Positions 48,431 through 58,227 of a stretch of 64,000 nucleotides of DNA are shown piece after piece. Position numbers and translations under genes: made by a program. Source of the DNA: UBA4732 sp002404095 (lineage in GTDB: Bacteria > Planctomycetota > Planctomycetia > Gemmatales > Gemmataceae); NCBI GenBank assembly GCA_036783645.1, contig DAIPWT010000009.1, forward strand, positions 1 through 64,000, given 5' to 3'. Within the stretch, counting starts at the first letter, position 1, and every line of letters starts with the position of its first letter. The notes under the pieces were generated by a model. It was not told the origin of the DNA and did not search any database. It was given only the letters and a program-made list of their open reading frames with translations.

Positions 48431-49843
48431 CTAGCGATTTTTCAGTCGATTGTCGATATCCCGCAAGACATTGACGATGGCCTCCGGGTCGTAGCGCGGC
48501 GGCGTGTCCCACTGCGGCGGCAGACGCAGCAGACCCTCCAGCCCGCGCACCGCACCGCCCAGCCGCGGATCGGGATCAACGGCGTTCAGCGACCGATAAT
48601 GGGCGGAAAGCGCCAGCGCAAGCTGGCGGGCGTCGTCCCAACCGCCCTTGGCGATCTTCTCTCCCTCCGGGCCCGACAGCAGTTCCAACCGTTCGCGCAG
48701 TGCATCAGGGCCGAAGTCCGTTTCCGGACGCGACCGCCTCAGCCATTCGTCGTATTCCTTGACGAGCGACTTAGCCATTTGTGAAACTTGGTGCGAATCC
48801 GGACTTCGACCTTCCATTGTTTGACGCAATTCGTTGAGCGTCGCCAGCGACGGATGCTCGGGCAGCAACGTCGTCAGGTCCACGAACGGCGACCACGCGG
48901 GCGAACCGGCCTTATGGCCCAGGGCCGGCGGACGTTGCTGTTTCAGGTCGTGGTGACACGACGAGCAGGCGTACTCGGCGAACTCCGGCCACGGCTTATG
49001 TTCACGGTCATTCGCCACTTCTTCGGCGCGCGTGTCCAGAAGGTGCAGCGCGGCCCGCGCCGAAATAGCCTGGCCGACGGCCCACGATTCCGCCTCGTAG
49101 GCGGGGTGGCGCCGGCGGTCGTCCGCTTCGGACCAGTGTTGATACGGACGATAGCGCTCTAAAAAGGAGCTGTACTCCCATTGCAGCGGCGGATGGCCGG
49201 CGGCGTACAGATCGTGGTTCACGTCGGCGCGGTCGCCGCCGACGTGGCAGTCCATGCAAGTTTTCGCCCTTACGGCGAGGTCTTTCGTGTTGGTGAAACC
49301 ATCATTCTTCTTCTCGCTCAAACTCTTTTCCTTCCATCCGTATTGCACGTGGGCCGTCAGCCACTTGCCGGCGGCGCCGTGACAGCTTTCGCAGCCGACG
49401 CCGTCGCTGAACCAGACCGGCGAGGCGTCCACGACCTTCTCGGCTTCCGGGGCGACGTGACAGCGCAGACAGAGGATATTACAGCTGGCGGAAAGCTGTT
49501 TATCGCCAGGCTCGGAGCGGTTGAGATTTTGCTGAATGCGCACGGAGCGCTCGTCGAACAGGATTTGATACGCCTTGTTATGAGGGTCTTTGCCGATCCA
49601 TTTGGCATATTCGCGGCCTTTGAAATTGCCTTCGCCGGCCTGGTTATGGCAGGCCGACGAGGTACACGAACTAACGCCGCGCCAGTCGGAAAAGCCGGCG
49701 TCATCGGCGGACGCGGCGCGGCGCGCCACCACAGCGGCAGGCGCGGGGTTAAACAGCATGGGCGCGAGGCCGACGGCCGAAAGGCCGACGGCCGCGACGG
49801 TCCAACGGCCGAGGCTGCGAATGTTCACGGGGACGCACCTCAT
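48431..49843 (-). CDS. Multihaem cytochrome c (c554-like)
   Basis: A 470-residue exported protein from ATG 49843 (IRSLGRWTVAAVGLSAVGLA as signal). Canonical sites are CLRCH, CESCH, CMDCH and CSSCHH; the first site is CTSSACH, a CX4CH spacing that is rare and of special interest. The last third is helical. It shares layout with the neighbouring cytochrome. The long frame upstream of 49843 runs through a palindrome and is not coding. Confidence 0.88.
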   Translation of the reverse strand: MRCVPVNIRSLGRWTVAAVGLSAVGLAPMLFNPAPAAVVARRAASADDAGFSDWRGVSSCTSSACHNQAGEGNFKGREYAKWIGKDPHNKAYQILFDERSVRIQQNLNRSEPGDKQLSASCNILCLRCHVAPEAEKVVDASPVWFSDGVGCESCHGAAGKWLTAHVQYGWKEKSLSEKKNDGFTNTKDLAVRAKTCMDCHVGGDRADVNHDLYAAGHPPLQWEYSSFLERYRPYQHWSEADDRRRHPAYEAESWAVGQAISARAALHLLDTRAEEVANDREHKPWPEFAEYACSSCHHDLKQQRPPALGHKAGSPAWSPFVDLTTLLPEHPSLATLNELRQTMEGRSPDSHQVSQMAKSLVKEYDEWLRRSRPETDFGPDALRERLELLSGPEGEKIAKGGWDDARQLALALSAHYRSLNAVDPDPRLGGAVRGLEGLLRLPPQWDTPPRYDPEAIVNVLRDIDNRLKNR

Positions 49844-49915
49844 CAAGCGAGAATAGAACAAGCAAAAGATGGCGTCCTGCAACGATTGGCTATGTGCACT
49901 GAACCTAGCACCTGA

Positions 49916-50044
49916 ATCTGTACGTCCCGCGTTCAAACGCGGGCCTACAAGCCGAAGCCCCGTGGACGGGGCTGAGAAGTGTTTTTCAGCCCGGTTTACG
50001 GGGCTTCGGCTTGTAGACCCGCCGTTGACGGCGGGGCGGACAGA
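49916..50044. repeat. Palindrome (TCTGTACGTCCCGCGTTC, family K)
   Basis: Arms with TACAAGCCGAAGCCCCGT and complement, plus outer copies TCTG...CAGA. It lies behind the CHAT fragment gene and before the cytochrome start. Confidence 0.85.
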
Positions 50045-50099
50045 TCCAGGCGCCGGAATCTTTTGCGCACTCCAGCTTCTTCCGTGAACGGGCGAACGA

Positions 50100-50600
50100 T
50101 TAACGTCCCGCCCCCGACAGCACGAACGCGGCCCAGTCCTTGACGGCCGCCGCCCGCTTCGGCGTTTCCTTCGCATCCACCGGCGCCTTCGTTACCGTCT
50201 GCACCGTCTCGTCCCAATCCACCGCGCCGCGACCACGCGCCAGCGCCGGCACGCCCTGCGGATTGCGGTACAGCTCTAGCTGCGCGTGATGCAACGCCTC
50301 CAACGGCGGTTCGCCCTTCTCCCACAGGTGATAGTACAACAGATTCATCAGCGCGGCGGTCGCCTCGTCGTCTACTTTCCAAAGACTGGCCACGACGTTC
50401 TTGGCGCCACCGATATGAAAGGCGCGTTGCAATCCAAAAACGCCCTTGCCGGCCGCCGACTCGCCCAATCCCGTCTGGCAGGCCGACAGCACGGCCAGGT
50501 CCATGCCGTCCAAATCCAGCCCGGCCACCGCTTCGCCGGTGAGGACGCCGCTGTCGGCGCGCTATACGGGCCATTGGGTTAGATGTACACGGTATCCACG
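50100..50600 (-). pseudogene. CHAT-domain C-terminal fragment, copy 1
   Basis: From 50528 the frame reads MAGLDLDGMDLAVLSACQTG with the CHAT catalytic Cys, then FGLQRAFHIGGAKNVVASLW, to the family C-terminus KDWAAFVLSGAGR. Upstream of 50528 the sequence shows only a deletion-joined scrap (LGKGVDTVYI then stop), so the N-terminal part of the protease fold with its catalytic His is missing. A remnant of the TPR-CHAT gene at 54130. Confidence 0.7.
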
Positions 50601-50617
50601 CCCTTGCCCAGAGCCGG

Positions 50618-51673
50618 CTAGCTGGATTTCCCACCTCGGAAAGCCGTGACGCCTGCCCGGTCAACTTCATCGACCGGTTCGGCTCTTGCCCAGGGAACAC
50701 TGCCCAGTAATCCCACGGCCGGTTCCTTGTACGCCTCGTCCAAGGTTGTTGGATCAATGCTCCAAAGGAGGGCGAGTTGCATCACACAACTCTCGTTTGG
50801 AAGCGGTAGATCCTTGCGCGCCCCGCTATCGCTCTGCTTGACCTCCGAAAGCGGCCCTTTCATGAAATGGACGCCGCCGTCGGGCTCTTCCTTCGACCCA
50901 TGCTTTGGCGATTCGCATATGGAACTCGGGTTGAAGAAATGGAAGCCGAGGTCGCGCTCTTCCTTCGTTTGCGCGCCTTCATCCCAGAGGGTAAGGCCCT
51001 TCTGACCAAGCCAGCCGTAGCCCCGGACCAGCCGCCCCTGCCGCGCCCGCGCCCAGACGTGCAGCTCGAGGTCCCGCTGCGTGCAGAAGTACTGGGCGTC
51101 CCCGAACTGGCGGCTCAGCCGCTCCAGCAGCGGTTTGACGAATACCTCAACCCGGTCAGGCGGGAATAGCGCGGTGCTGACTGCCAGGGTCCAGTCCCCC
51201 AGGGGCGGCGTGACGAAGACGGACGATTGGTATGCCGCCTTCACTCCCTCCGCCCAGGTTGCGTCCCGTGCTCCCCGTAGGACAAGAGCCTTCGCCACCG
51301 CCTCGGTATCGGTGTTCTCCACCGCCAGCCACGCCACCCGAGGACCGAATGGCAGCGGCCGGTCGGGATTCTCGACCGGCCTGGTTCTGTAGTATGGAAT
51401 GATCCGGTGACCGGTCAGCAGGCTGACAAGGACGCCCAGAGCTAGTTCTTCGGGTACATAATAGTAGGGGGGCGGCGCCGGCTCCTCCTCGGCGATTTGG
51501 GGTTCCTCGGCGCGTCCGGCCAGGCGGTCCTTGAAGACTTCGCCGGCTGCCGCAATCGCTTCCAGGGACCAGCGCTCCGGATCGTTGGCCTGCATAATCT
51601 CCTGAAGTTGAGCCGACGACTTACGGGCGAAGTGCGTCTTGATGTTGTCGATGAGGTCACGGTCCTGGCTCAT
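50618..51673 (-). CDS. Hypothetical planctomycete protein
   Basis: A 351-residue soluble protein from ATG 51673 without a recognised domain. Conserved-looking segments are DIVE-like N-terminal MSQDRDLIDNIKTHFARKSS, ELHVWARARQGRLVRGYGW and LGFHFFNPSSICESPKHGS. It lies between two CHAT C-terminal fragments, so it may have arrived by recombination within this duplicated area, or be a partner protein. Function unknown. Confidence 0.55.
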   Translation of the reverse strand: MSQDRDLIDNIKTHFARKSSAQLQEIMQANDPERWSLEAIAAAGEVFKDRLAGRAEEPQIAEEEPAPPPYYYVPEELALGVLVSLLTGHRIIPYYRTRPVENPDRPLPFGPRVAWLAVENTDTEAVAKALVLRGARDATWAEGVKAAYQSSVFVTPPLGDWTLAVSTALFPPDRVEVFVKPLLERLSRQFGDAQYFCTQRDLELHVWARARQGRLVRGYGWLGQKGLTLWDEGAQTKEERDLGFHFFNPSSICESPKHGSKEEPDGGVHFMKGPLSEVKQSDSGARKDLPLPNESCVMQLALLWSIDPTTLDEAYKEPAVGLLGSVPWARAEPVDEVDRAGVTAFRGGKSS

Positions 51674-51806
51674 ACATCCTCTCCGGCGAGTCATGGCCGA
51701 ACAATGATTAGACGGCGAAGCACCCGCCAACGCAGCGAGATTTTGCCGCCTATCGTGAGAACCCCGGTTCTCACGCTTGCACCCTCGTTCCCATACCCTC
51801 GTTACC

Positions 51807-51837
51807 CTCGTTCCCAAACAGGAGTTTGGGAACGAGA
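51807..51837. repeat. Hairpin (CTCGTTCCCAAACAGG)
   Basis: Inverted pair CTCGTTCCCAAACAGGAGTT / complement, ahead of ATG 51673. Confidence 0.6.
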
Positions 51838-51868
51838 GAACGAGAGAACCGAGATGCTACTAGACCAT

Positions 51869-52225
51869 TCAACGTCCCGCCCCCGACAGCACAAACGCGG
51901 CCCAATCCTTGACGGCCGCAGCACGCTTCGGCGTCTCCTTCGCGTCAACCGGCGCCTTCGTTACCGTCTGCACTGTCTCGTCCCAGTCCACGGCGCCGCG
52001 GCCGCGCGCCAACGCCGGTACGTCCTGCGGATTGCGATACAACTCGAGCTGGGCGTGATGCAGCGCCTCCAACGGCGGTTCACCCTTCTCCCACAGGTGA
52101 TAGTACAGCAGATTCATCAGCGCGGACGTCGCCTCGTCGTCCACCTTCCACAGGCTGGCCACGACGTTCTTGGCGCCACCGATAGGAATGGCGCGTTGCA
52201 AACCAAAAACACCCTCGCCGGTTGC
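51869..52225 (-). pseudogene. CHAT-domain C-terminal fragment, copy 2
   Basis: Reads GEGVFGLQRAIPIGGAKNVV to the same C-terminus KDWAAFVLSGAGR as copies 1 and 3. The catalytic Cys segment (AVLSACQTG) is missing; the frame before residue GEGVF is unrelated. It is cut by the sigma factor gene start region. Confidence 0.7.
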
Positions 52226-52274
52226 GCTTCGCCCTCGGCGAACGTCCTCATTGTAGAAACCGCGAGGGCGGCGC

Positions 52275-52775
52275 GTGGATTCCACGGCAGGCTTGCTTCA
52301 TTTGCTCCAAACCGACGGCCGGCGGTTGCACCGCTTGCTGACCCGGCTGACGCTCCGCGCCGATGCGGCCGACGACTTGTTGCAGGAACTGTTCCTACGG
52401 CTGCGTTCGTCCGCCGGCTTCCGCAACGCGACCGACCCTGCCGCGTTTGCCGTCCGCACCGCGGTCAACCTGGCGTTCGATTGGCGCCGCAAACGGCGCC
52501 GCCGCCGCGAAGTGGGGGAGGTTCCCGACCAAGCTACAAGGCTTGATCCGCTAGCGAAGCTGGTGGAGCGCGAGGAACTCGATCAGGTCTTGATTGCCTT
52601 GACCGAATTGCCCGAAAGTGTGCGGCTGTGCCTCGTGCTGCGCCACCTGGAGCAGCTCGACGCCAATGAAGTCGCCCAGCTGCTGGGCAGAACGGCGCAT
52701 CAGGTTCGCGCCTTGTGCGCCAAGGGCGTCGCCCGGTTGCGGCGTCGCCTGGGCGAGGAGATTCCCAATGGATGA
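52275..52775 (+). CDS. ECF-type RNA polymerase sigma factor
   Basis: A 166-residue sigma-70 family member: region 2 ADAADDLLQELFLRL with FDWRRKRRRRRE, region 4 RLCLVLRHLEQLDANEVAQL and the HTH TAHQVRALCAKGVARLRRRL. The stop overlaps the start of a transmembrane protein by eight bases, which suggests that this protein is its anti-sigma-like partner. Confidence 0.85.
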   Translation: MDSTAGLLHLLQTDGRRLHRLLTRLTLRADAADDLLQELFLRLRSSAGFRNATDPAAFAVRTAVNLAFDWRRKRRRRREVGEVPDQATRLDPLAKLVEREELDQVLIALTELPESVRLCLVLRHLEQLDANEVAQLLGRTAHQVRALCAKGVARLRRRLGEEIPNG

Positions 52776-53994
52776 ATCCGAAGTTCTGCGCCGGCTGAAG
52801 GCGTTGGCCGACGCGCCGCCGTCCGATCCGCAAACCGCCTTGAATCGGACGCGAGCCGCCCTACTTGCCGACCTGAAACCACCGCCTTCTTTTTGGAGTG
52901 TGCCCACCATGACCCGCTATGCCGCTCTGGTCGCCGTCGCCGCCGTGGTACTGCTGGCCCTCTGGCTGGCCAGTCCGTTCGGCGGCGGCAACCTTGCCTT
53001 TGCCGACGTGCAAAAAAAAGTCGAACAGACCAAGTCACTGACTATCACCTTTACCCAGGAGGGTTCGGATGGCAAACCGCAAACCGGAACCGCGTATGCG
53101 TTGAGTGACGGCCGGCTGCGGATGGAAGACGCAGACGGCAGCTACAACGTCATCGACCCGCGGCGCGAGCAGTCGCTGGCCGTCGATCCGGCCAAGAAAA
53201 AAGCGTTGCTTATAAAGGGCTATTACAACCGCGTGCCGACCGATGTGTATGAGATTTTGCGGAACATTCGCAAAAGTGAAGTGAAGAAGCTGCCGGGGGA
53301 ACAACTGAACGGTCAGACGACCGAAGTGTTTCTCGGCAAAGCGTCGTTTGGCGAGATCGAGCAGGAGATAAAAGTGTGGGTCGAGCCGAAGTCGCAACTA
53401 CCGGTTCGGCTCGAAGTCGTGGACAAAGACGACGCCCATGCGGGACGCAAGATGACGATGGACTTGAAGTTCGACCAGCCTTTCGACAAGAAGTTGTTTT
53501 CGACGGAGGCGCCGGCGGGTTTCACGTTGCGAACCGAAGGCGTCGAGACCGCGCCGGCCCATCGCGTTGAGGACGCGGCGGGGTCCGCCCCTGAGGTGAA
53601 GCCGAAAGTGGGGCTGGGCCAGGTCAAGTTCGGCATGACGAAAGAACAGGTCATCAAGGAGCTAGGGGAGCCCGACAAAATCGATCAGAAGGGCATGGCA
53701 TTGGATTACTTGTCCCGGGGCTATTCCGTCCTCGTTAGCCCGCGACGCGGGGTGATGATGATTACCTGCTATACGCAGGCGACCTTCGTCGTGAAGGTTG
53801 CGGACTTCGCGGGCAAGACGAAGGAGGGCATCGGCATGGGCGCGAAGTCCGCCGACATCGTCAAAGCGTACGGCGAGTCGGACGCGACGGAAAAAGAGGA
53901 GCAAATGACGCGGTTGAGCTACCGAAAGCTGGGGCTGGAGTTCACGCTGGCGAACGACAAGCTGGTGGAGTTTTCGCTGTCGGCGGTTCCGTGA
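52768..53994 (+). CDS. Membrane-anchored outer-membrane lipoprotein-sorting-like protein, likely sigma partner
   Basis: A 408-residue protein from ATG 52768 with one N-terminal membrane span (about 47-68, YAALVAVAAVVLLALWLAS) after a short cytoplasmic anti-sigma-like helical N-terminus. The extracytoplasmic part to about 255 (AFADVQKKVEQTKSLTITFT, KFDQPFDKKLFSTEAPAGF) resembles LolA/LppX-like MucB-type sensors. A second domain (about 290-408, LGQVKFGMTKEQVIKELGEP) looks like a BamE/SmpA-type repeat. Such membrane proteins coupled to ECF sigma genes are common in planctomycetes and hold the sigma factor until an envelope signal arrives. Confidence 0.8.
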   Translation: MDESEVLRRLKALADAPPSDPQTALNRTRAALLADLKPPPSFWSVPTMTRYAALVAVAAVVLLALWLASPFGGGNLAFADVQKKVEQTKSLTITFTQEGSDGKPQTGTAYALSDGRLRMEDADGSYNVIDPRREQSLAVDPAKKKALLIKGYYNRVPTDVYEILRNIRKSEVKKLPGEQLNGQTTEVFLGKASFGEIEQEIKVWVEPKSQLPVRLEVVDKDDAHAGRKMTMDLKFDQPFDKKLFSTEAPAGFTLRTEGVETAPAHRVEDAAGSAPEVKPKVGLGQVKFGMTKEQVIKELGEPDKIDQKGMALDYLSRGYSVLVSPRRGVMMITCYTQATFVVKVADFAGKTKEGIGMGAKSADIVKAYGESDATEKEEQMTRLSYRKLGLEFTLANDKLVEFSLSAVP

Positions 53995-54051
53995 AGGGGA
54001 ATAGACCACGGATAAACGCGGATGCAACGAACCCGACCATCCCGCCGGTCT

Positions 54052-54114
54052 TTACAAGCCTGAAGCGCGAGCGAAGGTTTCCACCCCATCCTTCGCTCGC
54101 GCTTCAGGCTTGTA
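54052..54114. repeat. Palindromic element, family D
   Basis: Arms TACAAGCCTGAAGCGCGAGC and complement, between the sigma-partner stop and the CHAT gene stop. Confidence 0.87.
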
Positions 54115-54129
54115 TAGCATGAGAAGCTA

Positions 54130-56759
54130 TCAGCGACCCGCTCCCGACAGCACAAACGCGGCCCAGTCCTTGACGGCCGCCGGACGTTTTGGCGTCTCCT
54201 TCGGGTCGGCCGGCGCTTTCATCACGGCTTGCACCGTCTCGTCCCAATCCACGGCCCTTTGGCCCTGGGCCAGCACCGGCACACTCTGGGGATTGCGGTA
54301 AAGCTCTAGCTGGGCGTGGTGCAGCGCCGTCAGCGGCGGCTCGTTCTTCTCCCACAGGTGGATGTAGAAGAGGTTCATCAGCGCCGCCGTGGCCTCGTCG
54401 TCTACCTTCCACAGGCTGGCCACCACGTTGCGGGCGCCGCCGATGTGGAAAGCGCGTTGCAATCCAAAAACGCCTTCGCCGGCCGCCGCTTCGCCCAGGC
54501 CGGTCTGACAGGCCGACAGCACGGCCAGGTCCATGCCGTCCAAATCCAGCCCGGCCACCGCTTCGCCGGTGAGGACGCCGCTGTCGGCGTCGGTCGGCTG
54601 ATTGGCGCCGGCCAGCACCAAGCCGGAGAGGGTAAGCGGATTGCGCGCCGCCGCCCCGCGTCGCTCGGCGCCGACGCCGAGGAGGAAGTCGTCGGGCCGG
54701 AACAGGTGTTCGCGTTCCTTGCTGTCGGGGGCGGCGAAGAAGCCGTGCGTGGCGAGATGCGCCCAGCGCGCCCTGGGCAGATCGGCCAACAGACGCGGCA
54801 CGTCGGCGCCGGCGCCGGAGCGTTCGACGATCTCAGGAGCGTGGGGCAGTTTCCTGGCCTCGGCGACGACGCCGGCCCGTTCCTTGACGGTGGCGGGCAG
54901 GGCCGGTCACGGTTTGCCAGTAGAGGCGTCGTCACGGTCGTAGCGGACGCCGCCGACGGCCAGCAGTACGCCGGGGCCGCGGCTTGTCGGGACGGGGGCC
55001 GTCAGTTGGTCGAGCAGCGACGGGCCGCCGGGCACGACGGCGAAGGCGTAGTCCTCCAGCAGCACCGAGCCGGGCCGGTCGCCCGGCAGGGCCGACCACG
55101 GCAACGCGCTCAACGGGCCATCGGGGCAGATGTAGACGGTATCGACGCCCTCGCCCAATGCCGCGGCGATGGGTTCCCAGACGGCCTTCCTTAGTCGGCC
55201 GGCGGCGTCGCTGCGCAAGTTTTTGACGATAGCGTCTCGCCATTCTGCCAAGTCTTTCTCGATGGCCGCCGCGTCGGCGAGTTCGACGCGGCGTATCGGC
55301 TGACCCTTGCGGAGTATGAAGACGGCGTAATGGCCGTCGGCCCACTTCCGCGTCTTGGGATCCAAGTCTCTGTAGCGGGAAAGGTCGATGAACACGGCGC
55401 GCTCGGGCAGTCGATCAGCGAGGTCAGTGTACGAGAGTATGCCGCGGTCAGACGCCGGCAACAGGGCGGCGAGTTCCTTTTCCAGTCGCTCCTTCTTGTC
55501 GGTCAAGTCTTGGACGAGTTGGGCACGGTCGGCGTCGCCGGGACGGGCGGGCGCCAGAACGAGCCGGGCCAGTTCCTGTCGCACGCCGATCAGCGTCTGC
55601 ACCTTTCGCCGTGTGGCTTCATCGGCGTCCGAGGCGGCGCGGAGCAGGCGGCGACGGCGCTGGAGGCTGCGGGCAAGTGCGGACTTGCTTTGCCATAGGA
55701 CGGGGTACTGCTCGGCGGGATTGGCGCTCTCCTCATGGACGGTGGCCGCGAGGAACAGGTTGCGGGCGCCGGGCAGGGAAGCGGCGAGATTTAGCGCCTC
55801 GGCTTCAGCACCGCCGTCGGCAAAAGCGACGGTCAGTCGGTCGTACATGGACGCGCCTTCGGCAAGAACGTCAGCTGCCTTTCCGTATTCTCCCCGCGCC
55901 AGCAACGAACCACCCAAGTTGTTGAGGCCCCTAGCCAGTTCTGGGTGGCCGACGGGGTACTTGTCGGGTGGGTAGAGCTTCTTAAGCATGTCCAAGGCGG
56001 CGCGGTAGAACGGCTCCGCCTTGCCGTACTCGCCCCGCGCCAGCAACAGGCTGCCTAGGTTGTTGAGGCTACTTGCCAGGTAGCGATGGCCGCCAGGGTA
56101 CTGCTCCGCCGGGTAGAGGCGCTTGCTCATTTCCAAGGCTTCACGGAGGAACGGCTCCGCCTTGCCGTACTCGCCCCGGTCGTGCAGCAGGGCGCCCAGG
56201 TTGCTGAGGCTCCCGGCCAAGTTGGGATGGCCGTCGGGGTACTTCCCGGTCGGATAGAGGCGGCGGCGCATCTCCAGAACGTCGCGGAGGAGTGGCTCCG
56301 CACGGCCGTACTCGCCCCGCGCCTGTAGCAGGACGCCCAAGTTGTTGAGGCCCACGGCCAAGTTGGGGTGGCCATCGGGGTACTTGTCGGCCGGGTAGAG
56401 GCGACGGCACTTCTCCAGGGATTTTTCAAACAACTCAGACGCGGCGACGTATTTCCCGTCCCGATACAGCTGAGCCGCCAGCTCGTTTACAGACAGCTGC
56501 GCAAAGAACTAAACTTTCACGAGGCGATAAGCCCTGAAAACAAGGCAAATACAGACAGTGGGAGTTTACTTCTTTGTGCATCAGTCAGTAACTCCAATGC
56601 TTGCTTATGCAGCGTTCCGCGTTCCTCGGCCGTCAACTCCGTCGCCGGCTCGTCGGCCCTCACCGGTGCGGTCCACGCCGCCGCGCCCATCACAAGCAAG
56701 ATGGCCCCCAACACCAGCGTCAACCATCCGGCTTGCCTCACATTCACGCTAGTGGTCAT
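54130..56759 (-). pseudogene. TPR-CHAT protease-like gene inactivated by a frameshift and an in-frame stop
   Basis: The gene begins at ATG 56759 with a signal-like start (WLTLVLGAILLVMGAAAWTA) and ELTAEERGTLHKQALELL, then loses frame near 56520-56580. It resumes at ELAAQLYRDGKYVAAS and reads four to five TPRs (CRRLYPADKYPDGHPNLA...), a coiled linker, and a CHAT domain (caspase/separase-like; His in HLATHGFF, Cys in SACQTG). An in-frame TGA at 54907-54909 interrupts it; the codons on both sides (STGKP/PALPATVKERAG) belong to the same frame. So at least two lesions exist. CHAT proteases are peptidases, some acting in defence. Confidence 0.75.
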
Positions 56760-56869
56760 TGGCGATCCTCTTTGATGTATAATCCCGCGTCGTCTGGATA
56801 AACCCATTCGTTTCTACACAACCCCGGCAGGTTTACTCTATGGACGGGGGCGCCATGCAACGCCGTCAA

Positions 56870-58038
56870 CTACGGGGCGGCTTGTTTCGCTTTAAGTCGT
56901 TGCATGGCTCGTAGTTGTTCCGCCGTTGCCGATTGGAGTTTCGGGTCGCCAGGCGGCTTTTCCTTTTTCTTATGCGGCCAGTCGCGGGCTTTCTTGCTGC
57001 CGCGTCGAACGTAGCCGTCTTTCGTTGCCCAGGCTAAATCACGGCCCAAGCCGCGATCCAGACAGCGTCGTGTCAACGCATGCCGCATGCTCCGCCGCAC
57101 GCGGTCGCGCGCCTTGGCCGCCGACCAACGCAACGGGTCGCCGCCTCGCGCCAAGATTTGCGACGCCGTCATCAGGCCCAACAGCCACAGGCCCAACAGC
57201 GCCCACGTCAGTTCGCACTTCGCCGCCTCGGGCGTTCGGCTCTTGCGGCAGATCGGCTTCCTGAATCAACACCGACGGGGCCTGCCTCTCGAAAAGAGAA
57301 CGAACCGCCAAGACGCCAAGAGCGCCAAGAATACAATTGCCCTCTTCTACTTGGCGCTCTTGGCGTCTTGGCGGTTCGTTCTTTACACCTCAACGGCGCT
57401 GTTCAAGGAACTATTGGGGGAGAACAAGGTGCGGGAACGACCGCGGCGGCAAATCCGCCAGCATCTCTTCCAAATGCCGTCGTTCGCTCGCCGTCCCCGG
57501 CCCGATGCGAAAATCCCAGGGTATGCCCGTGCCCATGTGTAGCAACGTCGTCACGAACAATTGCGGTCCCGTCTTCTTTTTGCCCGCACACTTCAACTCG
57601 TTTTCGTTGGCCGCCGTCCGCAGTGAACGCGCACCAACCCTCATGCCGCCAGTGCCGACCGGCTCTCGTCCGCAACTGCTGTCGCAATCGTTTGCCCAGG
57701 GCCGGCCGCAGCGGCGTCAGCCATTTCAACTGCGCCTCGTACCATCCTGTGTAACTCTTGCCTAACGTCCACTTGGGAAACAGCGACCGTGCTGCCTCCC
57801 GCGTTTCCTCGAAACGCGTCTGCAACGTTTGCTCCGCGCTCCAGACCATCAGGATCGCCACCCAAAACACCCGCAGCGGCGACCATTTCAATCCCGCCAC
57901 CCGCCAGCGTGAAAAGAATTGCCCGGGCAGAAACTTCCCGATGGCGTCTTTCAAGCCGTGGCGAGAGGATACCTGAGTCCGACGCTGCCGGCGGCCCTTG
58001 CGACTTTGGGAAGGACGCTTCCTGTGCTGACGAGCCAT
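56870..58038 (-). pseudogene. IS transposase remnant
   Basis: The N-terminal part starts at 58038 (MARQHRKRPSQSRKGRRQ) and reads GKSYTGWYEAQLKWLTPL to WCAFTADGG. It shifts frame to RTAANENELKCAGKKKTGPQ, a transposase core sequence, up to LADLPPRS. The middle is replaced by palindrome 57294-57384. The C-terminus resumes at EAAKCELTWALLGLWLLGLM and ends KAKQAAP*. DDE residues cannot all be traced. Confidence 0.7.
57294..57384. repeat. Palindrome (family J, AGAACGAACCGCCAAGACGCC) inserted in the IS
   Basis: Arms AGAACGAACCGCCAAGACG and complement, with a short AT-rich loop, sit where the transposase middle is missing. Confidence 0.85.
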
Positions 58039-58227
58039 GTGAAGCCCTCCGTGCGCTGGCGTTCTCTGGTAAGAACACCCCGTGTAACGGAGGGCTTCCA
58101 TGTTCATACATCGTTATTAGTTAAGACCATTCCGCATACAATCCTCTGGACGGCGTTGCATGGCGCCCCCGCTTGAATAGATGCCTATGGCCTTGACCCT
58201 CGCCGCCGTCCTGACGACCATAGGAGC

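Larger units (their letters stand above)
56845..58171. mobile_element. Defective insertion sequence with terminal inverted repeats
   Basis: The ends are inverted copies sharing GGCGCCATGCAACGCCGTC (left about 56845-56867, right 58149-58171). Inside lies a decayed IS4-like transposase on the minus strand and an unrelated palindrome. No clear target duplication was seen. Confidence 0.8.

Noticed and set aside
54907..54909. TGA decoded as selenocysteine or programmed read-through in the CHAT gene
   Set aside because: No SECIS-like structure is evident, the position is in a linker before the CHAT domain, and the same gene also carries a frameshift, so decay is simpler.
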